Notes under the pieces: generated by a model
What the model was told of the DNA's origin: nothing
The model's input: only the letters and a program-made list of their open reading frames with translations
The model's database searches: none
Source: Stromatinia cepivora
Lineage: Eukaryota; Ascomycota; Leotiomycetes; Helotiales; Sclerotiniaceae
Assembly (NCBI GenBank): GCA_014898415.1
Contig: RCTD01000003.1
Location: forward strand, 620,001 to 684,000
Length of the DNA: 64,000 bases
Direction of reading: 5' to 3'
Made by a program: the position numbers and the translations under genes
Shown: piece after piece, positions 37,241 through 52,026 of the stretch
Layout of the letters: the number at the start of each line of letters is the position of its first letter
Position numbering within the stretch: position 1 is the first letter of the stretch

Positions 37241-38749
37241 TAATTGGATTTGCTATTTAGAATATAGATTCTTTGATCTATTCTTTGATTGAATTATCAA
37301 TAATATATTCTTTGAGCATTTTTAATTCATTAATTAATATTAAATAAATTAAAATATATACAAATATCTTATCTTCCTTCAATATTATCTTATAATCCTA
37401 TAATTTATATTTTAGTAAAGTTTTATAATTCTTTAATTTTCTAAAAATATATTTATATTTTTTGTATTATTCGGATATCATAAACTCCTTTGCTTTGATT
37501 ACAATTTCATATTATATTATTGGTTTTTGTATTTATAAAGGAAATATATTGTTCTTTGTTTTTAATAAAGGATTCTAAATTGAATATTCTATATCATCAA
37601 TATTGTTCGCATTCAATTCTTTTTAATATATATTATATCTCGCGAATGCTTTGAATATATCATTGTAATTGTTTTTATATTAATCAAATATTATTATCTT
37701 TTGTAATCAATTTATTCTAGAATTATATATCTTTAATTATAATATCCCTAAGATAATCTATTGTTAATTTAATAATATAATATCAAATTATATAATCTCT
37801 AAATATTGAATTATATTCATTTATATTAATTGTATCTTTTAAAAAACAATTTTATTAAATTTTATTAATTATTCGTCAATTAATTATAATTGATAGGATT
37901 CTTATTTCTTTTGAAATAGAATTCCCAGGTATTTTGTAGTTTCTAATATAATAAAATTTCCTATAATTTTTGAATTTATTATAATTGATTATATTTATCC
38001 ATTTATTTTGATTTTATAGTATATCTATTTTGTTTATTCTATAATATTCAATTGTAATATAATTTGCTTGTTCTTATAATCCTGAATGATTTTATCGATA
38101 AATATTATATATTATAATTCTTCTTTTTCTAAATAGATTATATTTATTCTTGATCTAGTTTTATTATCGAATAAATCTTTCTATAAAATATATCGATAAT
38201 CTTTTCGGATTACTTTTATTATTATATTTATAATTAATAATAATAATATAATCTGAATTTAAATATAATATTCTTTTTTAATTCTTTTATATAAAAACAA
38301 ATTTTGGTTTTTATTTTGCTTGAATATATATTAATAGAATATTTCCTATAATTCTTCTTGATCTAATTATTGAAAATATTCTCCATTAATTCTTTCTACA
38401 AATAAAATATTAATAATAACTCCAAACCATAAAATTCAGTATTGATCAATATATTGAACTTTATAAGATTCTCCTTTTTCAATATTTGTTATACTGAAAT
38501 CCTTATTAATAATTCCTTTATCTATATCTTCAAATTTTCAAATACAACGATTCTATTAATCAATTTCTTAAATAAACTATAATTCTTCTAATTATAGATC
38601 TTTATTTATTTATAAAAGATTCTTTATCTTTTCTTTTTCTAACTCTTTTTTGTAAATTAATGATGATATAATTAATCTTATAATACTAATTATATACAAT
38701 TATAATATAAAGATAACATTAAATTAACCTTTATCAAATTTATTCTTAA

Positions 38750-38830
38750 AATTGCCCTTTTTTCCATTTATTTTTTTGCTTCAGTATTCTGCTACTCGAT
38801 ACCCTATTTTTCCATATTTAAAATATAAAT
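38750..38830 (-). pseudogene. Gypsy Gag zinc knuckle remains
   Basis: The translation reads YFKYGKIGYRVAEY, a CCHC knuckle in which Cys and His codons have become TAT (Tyr). The Gag body should extend to about 39,650, but only scattered open pieces remain. Confidence 0.65.
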
Positions 38831-41540
38831 TATTGTTTCATCTATATTTCTTTTTTTAATTATCATTTCTTTTGTATAATATATAATATCTAATTTTATA
38901 AGATCTCTATATCTTTATAAATTATATTATAATCTACTCTTATTTTTATAATAATACTCTTAGTTTCGATTTTCTTAAGGTTTATATAATCTTTAATTTT
39001 ATTTAAATCTATAAAAACAATCATCTAATTCAATAAAATCCTGAATTAAATCGTTTAGATTTATACTTTCGATAGATTTTTCTAATTCTAATCTGATTTC
39101 TGGTTTGAGTCCCTTATAGTAATGATTTATGATAACGATTTTGTCTCATTTAATTATTTCAGTATATCTTCGAAATTCTATAATATATTTCAATATTGAT
39201 TCTATTTATTTGAAATTGAAGATTTTATTTTCCATTATCTTTAACTCATTAGAATTTCCAAAGATTCTATAAATCTTTGTTTTAAATCCTTCAAAATTAT
39301 TAAAGATTGTTTAAATAAATTATATACAATCCTTATTATTATACTTGAAATAATCACATAAATATAACTAAATTCATTTGATTACTTCTCCTTTGAAATA
39401 TAATATAATCTATATACTTTTAGATTCTATAATAATGAATTTATCCTCATTGAATCTAAAATAAATTTCAAATTGCAAAAAGAAAATATCGAATTCCTAT
39501 CAACTACTTTGATATTTGTTTGGTAAAGCGATTTTAAGTATTTCGTTAATAATGATTTCTTTAAATATATCGATTATCTCAATATCGTTGGTATCTACTA
39601 CTGATATAGATTGATCGATAATAATATCCCTGAATACTATAATAACGATTAATATTGAATCAATACTTGAAATAGAAATAATACTCAAAGTATTACAGAA
39701 GCTATTTTTAAAATCATATAAAAATATTTAAAAATCTTTCGAGATAATTTAAACTAGATTTCAAATAGGAATTCAATAAGATTAATAATTGATTACAATT
39801 TTCGTAATTATAATAATAAAACTAATAATTATTCTTAAATACAAAACTCTACATTATAATGAAATCTATTCTTTTATATAGATCTTCCTGCTCTGCAAAA
39901 CCTACAGTTCTATCTTATCTGGATCCTCTGGATCCTATAGATCTAGATATTTATTCTTCGATCCCCTAGATCCTCTAGGTCCATCACGTGACTTCCTGAC
40001 CATGTGACGCGGTATGTTGGATGCCGTCGTAACAATTAGATAAATAATAATTGAGAAGAAAACTTTAAAAGAATCAAATATAAAAGAGGATTTTAATATT
40101 TTTTCGAAAGATTAATAAATCAATCAGAAAGGATTAATGAATCCGATATAAATATCGATTTAAAATATCGATTTCTGAAAGTATAATTTAATTAAATCTG
40201 CTTTTAGAATAATATATAATCAGTTATTTCAGAAACCGTTTTTTTTTATTGAAGGAATTGTTGTTTATTGTAATCAATTATTTGTTATAGATTTAGATAG
40301 TAATTTGGAAATAAATTTCGGAAATATTCGAATTTTTGTTTTATAAAATTCTTAATGAATTCATTAATAATTATATTAATGATCGATAGATAAATTATAT
40401 AAAAGTTCCCTTTTGAATATTCTTAATATAATTATATATTTTAAATATTGATAAAATATAGTTTTATAATGATCCATTTGTTTTCATCGATTATTAATTT
40501 AATTGTTTATTGATTATTATAGAAGATCATGATAAGTTTTTTCATTATTAAATCTATCTTCTTCAAGAAATATAAAATTGTTATAATTTCTTTTGATATA
40601 TATTCGATTCTAAGAAACTTTGTTTTAATAATTGAAATAATTATAATATTCTATTTAGAAGCTTTTTATATAATTAAGTTACTAAAAAGGGATATAATAT
40701 ATTTTTAAAATAATCAATGAATATTTAGATTATTTGTAAAAAAAGTATCTGAAAAGATGAGAAATTGTAATATTTGATTATTGTTATATTGGATTGTAAG
40801 ATATTTTATATTCCAGAGATATTATAAATAGTAATTAATAGTTTTTATATAATTATTCAATAGATTAATTAAATAATAATTCAATTACAAAATAATAAAT
40901 AATATATCCGTTCTTATAATAATTACAATATATAATACTGATTCCATTTTCTCTTAATACATTTTGATAATATATATAGGAATTTGATCCTGATTTTTCC
41001 GAAATATTATTATTGAGAATAGTATATTTATTATTCTGTTTATTACTTTGAATTTCTTAGTAATCTTTTTAATATATATGTTATAAATTAATTATAGCTT
41101 TTTTTTGAATTGATTATAAAATATATATATATCTAGAAACTATTTAATATTTCCTAGATTTTATAATTTATATATAATTTTAATTCCCTTAATGATCTTT
41201 ATAATAACTAATTCGTTTTTTTTATAATAAATAATCTGAATATCATTTATAAAGAAAAGAATCATAATAATATACTTTAGATTAATATATAAATATAATT
41301 CCTTTTTATATTATATCAATTCCAATTTCTCGAGTATTTATATGAAATCCTTAAACTATATAATTGGGGAATCTTATAGATTATACAAAGCTCAATCGAT
41401 TATAATATTTTTATTTAGGATTTTGTATTTATCAAATAGATAATATATAATTAAGATATCGAAAGAATTGTATAGAATATTGATGAAAGTATTGATTATA
41501 TTGTATTATTTGATTTCGAAATCGTATTTAACAACAATTG

Positions 41541-44500
41541 TGTCACGGAAAGCCTTGCGATCCCCTGTATCCTATGAAGGATCAAGGTTATGCTCTCTAA
41601 TCGGAATGAAGGATCTTCTAGTCCTTACCAATCTTTTCGATTGATAAGGTGATCCTGATATATTAGTAAATAAAGGTCTAATTTAATCGAAGTATTTTTC
41701 GATTAGATAATTATTTATTTATTTTATATATATAGTCCTTGATCTATATAATCAAGGGTAAATCATTTAATTCTATTTACTTTACCAATCATATATATTA
41801 CTTATTCTCCGATCTCTGAAAGTGCTTTATAATTATATTATCCCATGATAATTATAAGCCTGGTAGTCCTTAATTTATATAATCTTTTATTTGATGATTA
41901 TTAAGTATTCAAAAGATTATTCTTTCAATATTATTTCTATTTCATTTATAATTCAATATTTATATCAATTCAATTATTTTTATTCAATATAATAAAGGAT
42001 CAAAACAATTTTTTTCTTATAATCTGTATTTAATAACTGGAATAATATCTATATTTGAAAAATAAATATCAAGTTCAAAAAATCTAGAATTCAATTAATC
42101 CAGAAAACGATTTATTTGTTTTTATATTAATTATATTCATTTCAAATTCTGATCTAATAGATGACTTTATTTATATTCAAATTGATTAATTCTCAATCAA
42201 ATTATTTATTTTATTTTTTGTTATCGATTTTTAAATTAAATAAATTCAATATCAAAAGGAATTCTCGGAATATTTTATAACAATTTAATTTAGAGAAAAT
42301 ATTAACGGAAATACAAAGATAAAAGATTCTGATAATAATATATTGGAATTCATTTTTAATAAATTTATTGTTTTATTCTTAATTATTTTCTAAGAAATCT
42401 CTTTTGAGTTTATTTTTTTCCAATTGAAATATCGATATCGATAATAAGAATATATATAGAATCACAAAATGTTTTGTAATATCTATAAATGGATCGAATC
42501 ATCAATTAATTAAGTATACTTTATAAAGCTATTCATTTTTAATTAGAATATTATAGTTTTTTTATTCAAAACGATTATCAATATATTTAAAAAGAAGTTT
42601 ACATTTATAATAACTATTGCCAAATTCGCAATATTATAAGAATATCGATCTGTTTTAATACAAATTTTGTTCGATAGAATCAATTCTATTAAATAATATA
42701 GGGATTGGATTATAATCTATATCAAAATTTTTAGATACAAAATCATTAAAATATAGGATGAAATCGTTATCAATACTTTTCTACAAATTGTTAATATCAG
42801 AATACTTTCAATTTAGGCAAATATTATAATTATATAGATCGAGATGAATAATCAATTTGGATTATTCAATCTCTTATTCAAATAATTCAGAGATATTTTT
42901 AAAGGATTAATTTTTCAGAATTCTATCTTTTCAAAAGTTAAAGAAGGAGTATACTTTATATTTATTTATTTTCAAAATAATAAAAAATCTAAGAAGAATA
43001 AAAAGAATATCAATTCTGAAAGCAATCAAAGAATCAAAAAGATTTAGAAATATTTTTGCAAAACTGAATCTGAATAGAACAATAGAATTGATTATAATTA
43101 TATTGTTTATAATTGTAAAACTATCAAGTTAATATTTATCAAAAAGATTAATTTATTATTTAAAAAAGTATTCAATAAAAACGAATTATAAGTAATTAAA
43201 AATCGAGCAAAATCATATTTATAAAAACAACTTCATTTTAATTAAATCAAAAAAAATGAATGAAAAATTCTATTGATTCTTTAGGATCTTCAATCAATAT
43301 TATTATCTTGGATATTTAATATAATCAATTAGGGGTATATTCTATAACAATGAAAATATATTATTTATTCAATAATATTTTGTTTGATAATTATAATATT
43401 ATATATATTGTAAACAATATCTCTTTATTAAATAATCATCGATATTGATTATCTGATCCCAATAATCTTATAGAAATAGATACTTCTAATTTCCAAATCC
43501 TAAAATATAAAGTTCGTATTATTAAAGGGATCATTAAAAGAGAAGATTATTCTAATAATGATTTGATTTTGAATAATATAGTATTTATCTCTGATTTTTA
43601 TATCAATATTATTTCGGAGGTTCGATTTATAAGAATTTCTAACAAGTTTATTAAATCACTTAATAATATTAACCGAACCGATGGTTATATGATCACGTGA
43701 TATATTAATAATATAATTTAATATTATGAAATTTTATTATTATACGAAATTTCGATCATATATCATATTAGAATGATTTATAATGGAATAGAATGTGATG
43801 GAAGCCTATAGAACTTTCTTATTTCTAAGATTAAATATTATTGATTACTATTTCATTTCATTATATAAAATAATTCTATAAGATTCGATTTAAATCGATC
43901 TTATTTATAATCATAGAATATTATAGAATTTCATAGAATCCTATCAAATATTATAAATAAGAAGATTTTCTTCAAAGAATTCTTCTGAAAAACAAGCAAA
44001 ATAAATTCAATATTCAATACACTCATATTTTGACTTCAATCATTATATATTCGATCACCCTTTTAAGCTATATAACTAAGTCTTCCACTATAATAATAGT
44101 GAATAATATTATTATTATATTATTCATTATTATTAACCAATCAACCTCCTCCAAGAATTATCTCTCTTCCAGAAATCATTTAATTTTTATATCTCAAAAT
44201 AATCAATATATATATAAAGACAATTATATATATAATAATATTATCAAAAAAATAATCCCAATATTGAATCCTATATAAGAATTGTTATATCTCAAAGAAT
44301 AAATTCAATAGGATTATCTCATTTAAATAACTTTTATTTTATATTCTAATTTGATTAATAAGGAATGAATAATATAAAGAAATATTTTCAATTTATAATA
44401 ATTTATAATATAATTATCATTAGAATTGAAATAAAACTATTATTGCCTTTTATTTGATCTACAATCAATGAATTACAAACAATACTATTTCTTCGAATTC

Positions 44501-47500
44501 ATATATTTGTAATTTCAAAATTACTTTGTTTTTATTATCAATTAAAAGATCATCAAATAAAATATTAATTCAAATAGAATTACAATCTTGAAATTAATAA
44601 TTTTAAGACTAGAAAAATCTAGTATGAAATCGATTCTGAATCAGAATCTATAAAATCGATTCTTTTTCAATAAATATTTATATATAAATATAATGATTAA
44701 GGTTTAATTATTCATTATCATTTATATTTAATAATACAATAAGATTTTCAAACTAAAAATATTATTGAAATTATTTATATTATTATATTAACAAATTGAT
44801 TATTCCGAATCGTAATAACAATTATCGCTAAATACAATCTCGAAACCAAATAATACAATATAATTAATATTTTTATTAATATTTTATATAATCTTTCTAA
44901 TATCCCAATTATATATTATTTATTTAATAAATATAAAATCTTAAATAAAAATATTATAATCAATTAAATCTTATATAATTTATAAGATTCTCTAATTATA
45001 TAATTTAGGGATTTCATTCGAATATTCAAGAAATTAGGATTGGTATAATACAAAAAGGAATTATATTTATATATTAATCCAAAATATATTATTATAATTC
45101 TTTTCTTTATAAACAATATTTAAATCATTTATTATAAGAAAAACGAATTAATTATTATAAAGATTATTGAAAAAATCAAAATTATATATGAATTACAAGA
45201 TCTAGGAAATACTAAATAGTTTTTAGATATATATATACTTTATAATCGATCTAAGAAAAAATTGTAATTAATCTATAATATATATATTGAAAAAATTATT
45301 AAAAAATTCAAAGTAATAAATAGAATAATAAATATTCTATTTCTAATAATAGTATTTCGGAAAAATCAAGGTTAAGTTTCTATATATATTATAAAAATAT
45401 ATTAAAAGAAAATAGAATCAGTATTATATACTATAATTATTATAAAAACGGATATATTATTCATTGCTTTATAATTGAATCACTATTTGATTAATCTATT
45501 AAATGATTATATAAAAATTATTGATTATTATTTATAATATTTATAAAATATAAGGTATCTTATAATCCAATATAATAATGATCAAATACCACAACTTCTC
45601 ATCTTTTCAGATACTTCTTTTACAGATGATTCAAATACTCATCAATTATCTTAAAGATATATTATATCCTTTTTCGATAATTTAATCATATAAAAAATAT
45701 TCAAATAAGATATCGTAATTATTTCGATTACTGAAATAGAGTTTCTCGGAATCGAATATATATCAAAAAAAATCATAATAACCTTATATTTCTTAAAAAA
45801 GATTGATCTAGCAATAAAAGAATCTATAATAATCTTTTACGATAATCAACAAATAATTAGATTAATAATCAATGAAAACAAATAAATTATTACAAAACTA
45901 TATTACATCGATATTCAAAATATATAATTATATCAAAAATATTCAAAAAAGAACTTTTATATAATCTATCTATCGATCATCAATATAATTACTAATAGAT
46001 TTATCAAGAATCTTATAAAACAAAAGTTTGAATATTTTTGATCCCTTTTCAATCTATAAAATATGAATAATAGAATTATAGAATTTGAATAACAATAATC
46101 TGGATTATAAAACTTGAATAATGATAATCTAGAATTTGTAATTCTTCTTTTTAATATAAATAGAATAAATTCTATTTAGTATTCCAGATTATTATACTTT
46201 TCTATAATACATTTTAATTTGTATATTCTATATTCATTAGAAAACAAAAAATAATTAAGATTAATTATTCTTTTATTCTTTATTTTCTTATCCTTAAAAA
46301 AGGATAAACTTTTTTCTAAATTTAATAACTTAAAGTTCAAATAAAAAAGCCTCAGGATTATCTATAATAATTAATGAATAAAGAACAATTGGAGCAATCA
46401 AAGTTATTAATATTATCGATATTACAGAAGTCAAAGGATTATCTTTTTTTTTCTTTAAATATATTATCTACTTTTTTCTTTTTTTTTTCTTTATTATTCT
46501 TTTTTTCTTATCTTTATTATCGTTTTCCGAAATTACGATATACTTTCTTCATTCGGCCTTTCGAAGACTCCGATGAGTAATACAATAAGAAAAAGGGGAA
46601 TAACAATACAAAAACGAAAGAATAATTTCTTTTTTCTCTTCGATCTCCAACATTACCTTCATTACAATCCTGTATCCCTACTTGGATTATACAATCAATG
46701 ATCAATATATTATGAAAATAAGGGGTAAATAAAGAACTTATTTTCGAATTTTGCTGATAAACAATGATATAATAATCTATTAAAGAATAAAGGAAAACCG
46801 ATAAAGAAATATATAAATAAATACCACAATTCCAATATCGATAATTATTTGATTTGAAAAAATCAATAAAGCATTTGTTATAGAAATTATATCTTCTAAT
46901 AATCAACGATTTTATATATCGAATATATAAATAATTGTTTTTTTCCTTATAATTCCCTTTATTCTTTGTTTTGGTTAAAGAGCAAATAATTTTCGATGAT
47001 CTTTTTTCTTTTTCTTCTTTATCTGATTTATTGTTCGAAAAACCTAATACCAAAGAATCGAACGGATTGTTATTATCAAATAAAGAAATCCTTTTTCTTT
47101 TCTCTTTTTTATTGGATAACCTTTGCTTCAACAATTACAAATATAGGATTAATAAAATCTTTCAATTATATAATAAGATTCAAAAACGAAATCTACTTTC
47201 AAATTATTATTTGAATCTATAATAAGCAATTAATTATAATAAACAGCAATTCCTTCAATAAAGGGGAGCAATTTCTGAAATAAATAATTGTATATCATTC
47301 TAAAAGTAAATTTAATTAAATTATACTCCTAGAGATCGATATCTTGATTTGTTATTTGTATTGAATTTATTAATTCTTTTTATTTGATTTATTGATCTTT
47401 CAAAAGAGTATTGGAATCTTTTCTTATATTCAACTCTCTCAAAGTTTTCTTTTCAATCATTATTTGTCTAATACAATTGAGATTCGTTTATTTAACTTTT

Positions 47501-48280
47501 TTAGACCCTAAAATCTTAAATATAATAATGATCAATAAGAATTTAATTAAAATAAAAAACAAGAATACAAAGAAGGGATCTATATACCTATAAAAAATTT
47601 ATTTATTTTATTTCGCTATTGTAATCAATATATTATAATCTAGCAATTATAAGTATTCTCAATTATTATATCATAAAATTGATCATTCTTTTGTACTCTT
47701 TTGATAGAAAACTTTCTTTTTATTATTCAAAATCTTGATTTCGAAGAATATCATACATAACAAACTAAAAACCAAGAGATATTTATGGTTTATATATAAT
47801 CAAATTCTTTCCCATTCCAAAAATACTAGAATCATTTTAGGTTTATATATTATATTATTCCTTTATTGATATTTATTTATAATCGTTTTATATATTCCTT
47901 TATAAATCAATTGAATTATTATTTTCTATACCTTTCTATTTGTTTCAAATCGTTCTTCGATTTAGAGAATGTATTATAGAAAGCCCTACATTCTTTTATA
48001 TCTTATAAAAGATTAAAAGTATACTTTTTAATCAGAATAAAGGATCCTTTAATCCTTACTAATCTTTTTGATTAATAAAATGATCCTGATATATTAATAA
48101 ACAAAGATCTAATCTAATTAAAATATATATCGATTAGATAATTATTCATTTGTTCTATATATACAGCTCTTGATTCATATAATCAAGGGCAAGTCATTCA
48201 ATTCTTTTACTCTATTAATCATATGTACCACCTATTCCCCGATCCCTGAAAGTGCTCTGTAGTCATACTATCCCGTGATA
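41541..48280 (+). mobile_element. Copia copy 3 (opposite orientation), with internal deletion
   Basis: LTRs lie at 41,541-41,850 (TGTCACGGAAAG start) and 47,972-48,280. The primer-binding-site-like ATTATAAGCCTGGTAG follows the 5' LTR. Protease-region remains at about 43,260-43,620 are interrupted by a 529-bp repeat (43,628-44,156). Relative to copy 1 about 2.1 kb covering integrase is missing at that point, and reverse-transcriptase-side sequence resumes by about 44,300. The flanking 5-mers (AATTG, AAAGA) do not match, so the junction with copy 2 at 41,540 may be a rearrangement rather than an insertion. Confidence 0.88.
43628..44156 (+). repeat. 529-bp dispersed repeat, copy 1
   Basis: It is the same length as, and the reverse complement of, 54,834-55,362. 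It contains TCACGTGA at 43,693-43,700 and the palindromic sequence ATTATTATAGT. It sits at the border of a deletion in copia copy 3. Confidence 0.85.
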
Positions 48281-49320
48281 AAAGAATATAAAGAAAATAC
48301 GAAATTTCTTTAAATTTATTGAAATATTATTATTTTATTATAAAGAGATATTTTTCTTAAAAATATTAATTCCTTTTTTTTTAATTAGTATTTTGAAGTA
48401 TTTAAAATGATATTTATTAAATTACAACAATAATATTTCCTACAATTCGAATTCTGAAGTAATCTTATTTTACGTTATTTTTGGAAAAGTTTGTATTATT
48501 AATTTGAAAGCTAATGAATGAATTGATCTTTATTATTTAATTCAAATGAATAACAATAATATTATTTATATTATTATTAATATATTAATTATAAAATAAA
48601 ACTTGATTTCTAAAAATAAATTAATTATATAAAAATAAAATGATTTTAAAGAATAAAAATTAAAAAGAGATGATTCTTTATATAAAGATTGATTTTATAA
48701 AAATAATTAGTTTTTAAAAATAGAATAATCTTTTATAAAAAAGTAATTATATAAAAATAAAACGATTTTATAAAAATTAGAGATTGAAAAGAGATTATTT
48801 TATATATAAAGATTAGTTTTTAGAAAAAAAATAATTTTGTAATAGAAATTAAAAATTAATAAAAGATTAATTTTATAATAATTATAGATCTTTAAAAAAA
48901 GAATAGGTTATTGTAAGAGGTTAATTATAAGAAAATAAAATAAATTATTAAAGGTCACGAATAAATAATAAAGGGCCTTAAATATAAGGAGGAAATAGCT
49001 CGTAAACTATAAGAGAATAAACAATATAATATTATAATAGTAAAAGTGGAGATCAGAGTGATATTGGTATAATTATAATAATAATAATAAATTAAACTAC
49101 AGAATCAAAAACCTTTTAATCCGGGGCCTACAGCTCTTATTTATACTTTTTCTTGATTCTTTAATACGTTAGAATAATACAGCTTTTTCGTTATACCCCT
49201 GCATTCGTCGAATAAAGATTCTTTATATAAATTTAGTTTATTTTTATATTATAAATTGATTTCAACCTTATTAATCGTAAATAGTTAATTGATCGTTTTC
49301 GGCTTCAAAATGATGTTTTC
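48281..49320. other. AT-rich spacer between copia copies
   Basis: No element end or coding relic was recognised. The last 400 bp are slightly GC-richer (GGGGCCTACAGCTC near 49,121) and may be a fragment of another repeat. It is continuous with 57,115 onward once the copia at 49,321 is removed. Confidence 0.4.
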
Positions 49321-50990
49321 TGTTGGAAATGAGGCCATCATAGGATTAGAATTGAGGTCACGTGATTACAATGGTGCATAGATCATATTGGGGATAACCT
49401 TAATTCTACTTCTACTAGAATTATATATCCTTAGTTCAATTTATATAATCAATAATATTACTACTTTCTGTATCAAAAGTTAATAGATTATAAGATCTAA
49501 TTATATAATAATGATTAGAAAACAAAGCAAATCGAAAAAGGATTAATATAATTAATAGAAATAAAATAGAATGAAAATTAAAGTTTTTATATAATATTAT
49601 CAAAGTAAAATTGAAATATGATAATACAATTTATAATTTACAATATTACAGATCAAAATGGAAAACAGTCTATACAATACCGATATAGAATTATAACAAA
49701 AACGAAAAGCAAATTCGTATAATTATAAGAAAATATATTATAATATGATTTTATGAATTTTCTTATTGTTTTATTTTTACATTTTTTTATTATCCCGAAT
49801 CTATTTGTTATACATTTTTTAAAATTATCTTAAAAACTTAAAAACTATTTTTGATATTTATCAAATAATAAAAAACTTCTATAATATCAGAATCAAATAA
49901 TTCTTTGAAGTTCAATTAAAACAATTATAAACGATAATTCAAACAAACAAAGATATAATTGAAAAGGAAAAAATAATTTTATATAATTGATCAAATATTA
50001 AATAAATATATACAGATTACAAAGCCCAATATAGCATTTGCCTACAAAATCAATGATTATATATATTACAATATCGAATTGAAATCAGAATATTTAAAGA
50101 ACAAAGCGAATATATTATTGTATATTTATATAACATTCAATAATAACGATGAAATCTTTATTAACAAATATTCAATAGTATATATATTTTAGAGATACTT
50201 TAAATCGAAATATATCAAAATCAATATAATCATAATCAATATATATATAACGATAATCCAGAACTTCAAATTTCAATCCGATACCCATCCCGATATAACC
50301 ATTATCGAAATTTGAAACAAATTGAAAGAATATAAAAGGAAATTAGAGATTATAAACGAAAACTATTGATCAGTATATCAAGATATTATCTTATTCTTGA
50401 TTTTAATATATAATCTTTTAATCGATTATTAAGGAATAATGAATATATTGGATATTCAAATTAATTTTAGTATCAACAATAAGATCAAATATTTGTAAAT
50501 TAAAGAATTTCATTTTAAAAATAGATTAAAGCAAATACAAATTGCGAAAGGATTTAGATATATTTTTCGATATCAAAAATCAGATTTCGAAATCTTAAAT
50601 AATATTTGTAATTTATATTAAAAGAAAGATTATTATATATAAGATTATCTATATTTAATATAAATCAGCAAATTCCTTTATAATTACCTTTATTACCAAA
50701 AGAAAAAAAGATTATCGAATCTAAAGAAGATTTATTTCAACAAAAAAAACCAAATATATTCTGTTAACAATATTTCTGAATCAGATTCCGATATTGAAGA
50801 TATAATAAAGGAAAATTACAATTTGATAAAGAAAATCATTAATAAAACTTCTTCTAACAAATAGTATATTAATACAAATGCTTTTTTATATATATTTAAT
50901 TAATCTTTATTATTTAGATTAATAGATCCTATTATTAAACGAAGAATAAAGGTTGATAAAGAAATAATATATTATCATTATTAGGGTTTA

Positions 50991-51480
50991 ATGGATATAA
51001 TATACGAAAATGATTCTAAAATACTATTTTCAAATATATTATATATATTAAGGCTAGAAGTAAACTTATTATTAGGAAAAAGGATCTATAAAATAAGATT
51101 ACAAAAGGAATTCAATTTTTATTATATATATTTCAAAAAAGATAATAAAAAAATCATTTATATTAGAATACAAAATGAAATATATATAATTTTATATATA
51201 ATCAAAGAATATAAAGATATAACTTTTTGTTCAAATATATATTAAAATAATCAAAAAAAAGGTTTTTCTTTAAAGATAATCGATGATATTAAAGATATTA
51301 ATAATGAATTAATACTCAAAGAGAAAAAGAGATATTTATTATAATATCGAAGATTTAATTATCTAGGTCCAAATAAGATCAAGAATTTATATAAGATATT
51401 TAATATAATCAAATTAATAAAGATCCCAATTGAATTAGATATTTGTAAAATATATATATTTATTAAAATAACTAATTATA
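50991..51480 (+). pseudogene. Copia protease C-terminus and pre-integrase region
   Basis: ILYILRLEVNLLLGKRIYKI corresponds to the conserved end of the copia protease. Downstream, YYRRFNYLGPNKI is the HH-type zinc-binding start of integrase with both His codons turned to TAT (Tyr). Confidence 0.8.
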
Positions 51481-51482
51481 TT

Positions 51483-51758
51483 TTGAAACAATTAAATCTA
51501 TATAAATCAAAAAAACTCGAATTTATATATTTCGATATTACAGAACTATTCCCAAAATCGATCCAAGGAAATCGTTATTTTATATTAATCATCGATAATT
51601 ATATAAAAGTAAATTGGATTATATTATTTAAACAAAAAAACAATACAATTCAAATATTGAAAATTTGGAAAAAGAAGATAGAATTAATTATTGAAGAAAA
51701 GATCATTATAATCAGGATTAACAATACATTAGAACTCCTACAAATTATTTATAAATGA
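51483..51758 (+). pseudogene. Copia integrase core remains
   Basis: A 91-codon open stretch begins KQLNLYKSKKLEFIYFDI. It retains the first catalytic Asp (YFDIT) and the IIDNY strand of the rve fold. The second Asp position reads RINN, i.e. Asp-to-Asn. Confidence 0.85.
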
Positions 51759-52026
51759 TCATCAAATACATAATCCGAAATTACAATAATTGCTTTTTCA
51801 TATCAAAACAGATTTGCAGAACAAAATATAAGGATTACAGAAACAAATATAAAAGCAATACTAAAAGAAACTGGATTATTATTAGAATTTTAGAACGAAA
51901 TTGTAAAATATAATACTTATATCAAAAATCGTATTAATATTGATCTTGATATAAACGAAATAGATCGATCTTTTATAAAAGCTTTTATAAATACAATATT
52001 AAATATAAAGATATACAAAATCTAGA

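Larger units (their letters stand above)
33661..40034 (-). mobile_element. Nested Ty3/gypsy retrotransposon (344-bp LTRs), TSD ATTAR
   Basis: The LTRs are 33,661-34,004 and 39,691-40,034 (344 bp each; TGTTAC..CGTAACA ends). The target repeats are ATTAA at 33,656-33,660 and ATTAG at 40,035-40,039, differing by one RIP-type G-to-A. Copia copy 1 supplies the empty site. Sense is minus: the purine tract AAGAAAGGGATAG adjoins the 3' LTR (34,005-34,020). Gag with a decayed zinc knuckle lies at about 38,750-38,830, reverse transcriptase at about 36,880-37,240 and integrase at about 35,300-35,850. The right LTR keeps CACGTG at 39,985-39,990. Stops occur throughout pol. Confidence 0.93.
32848..41540 (-). 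mobile_element. Copia copy 2, split by a nested gypsy element and truncated
   Basis: It begins with a full LTR (32,848-33,157). Internal sequence matching copy 1 from 5,297 to 5,797 is interrupted at 33,660 by the gypsy element and resumes at 40,035. It then lacks the equivalent of 6,078-7,255 and stops at the equivalent of about 8,490, where the LTR of copy 3 begins. The 5' half of the copia is absent. All coding capacity is destroyed. Confidence 0.88.

Noticed and set aside
44030..44278. 82-codon plus-strand frame as a gene
   Set aside because: Spans the end of the 529-bp repeat and copia relic sequence; no conservation in the other copy of the repeat beyond the shared part.
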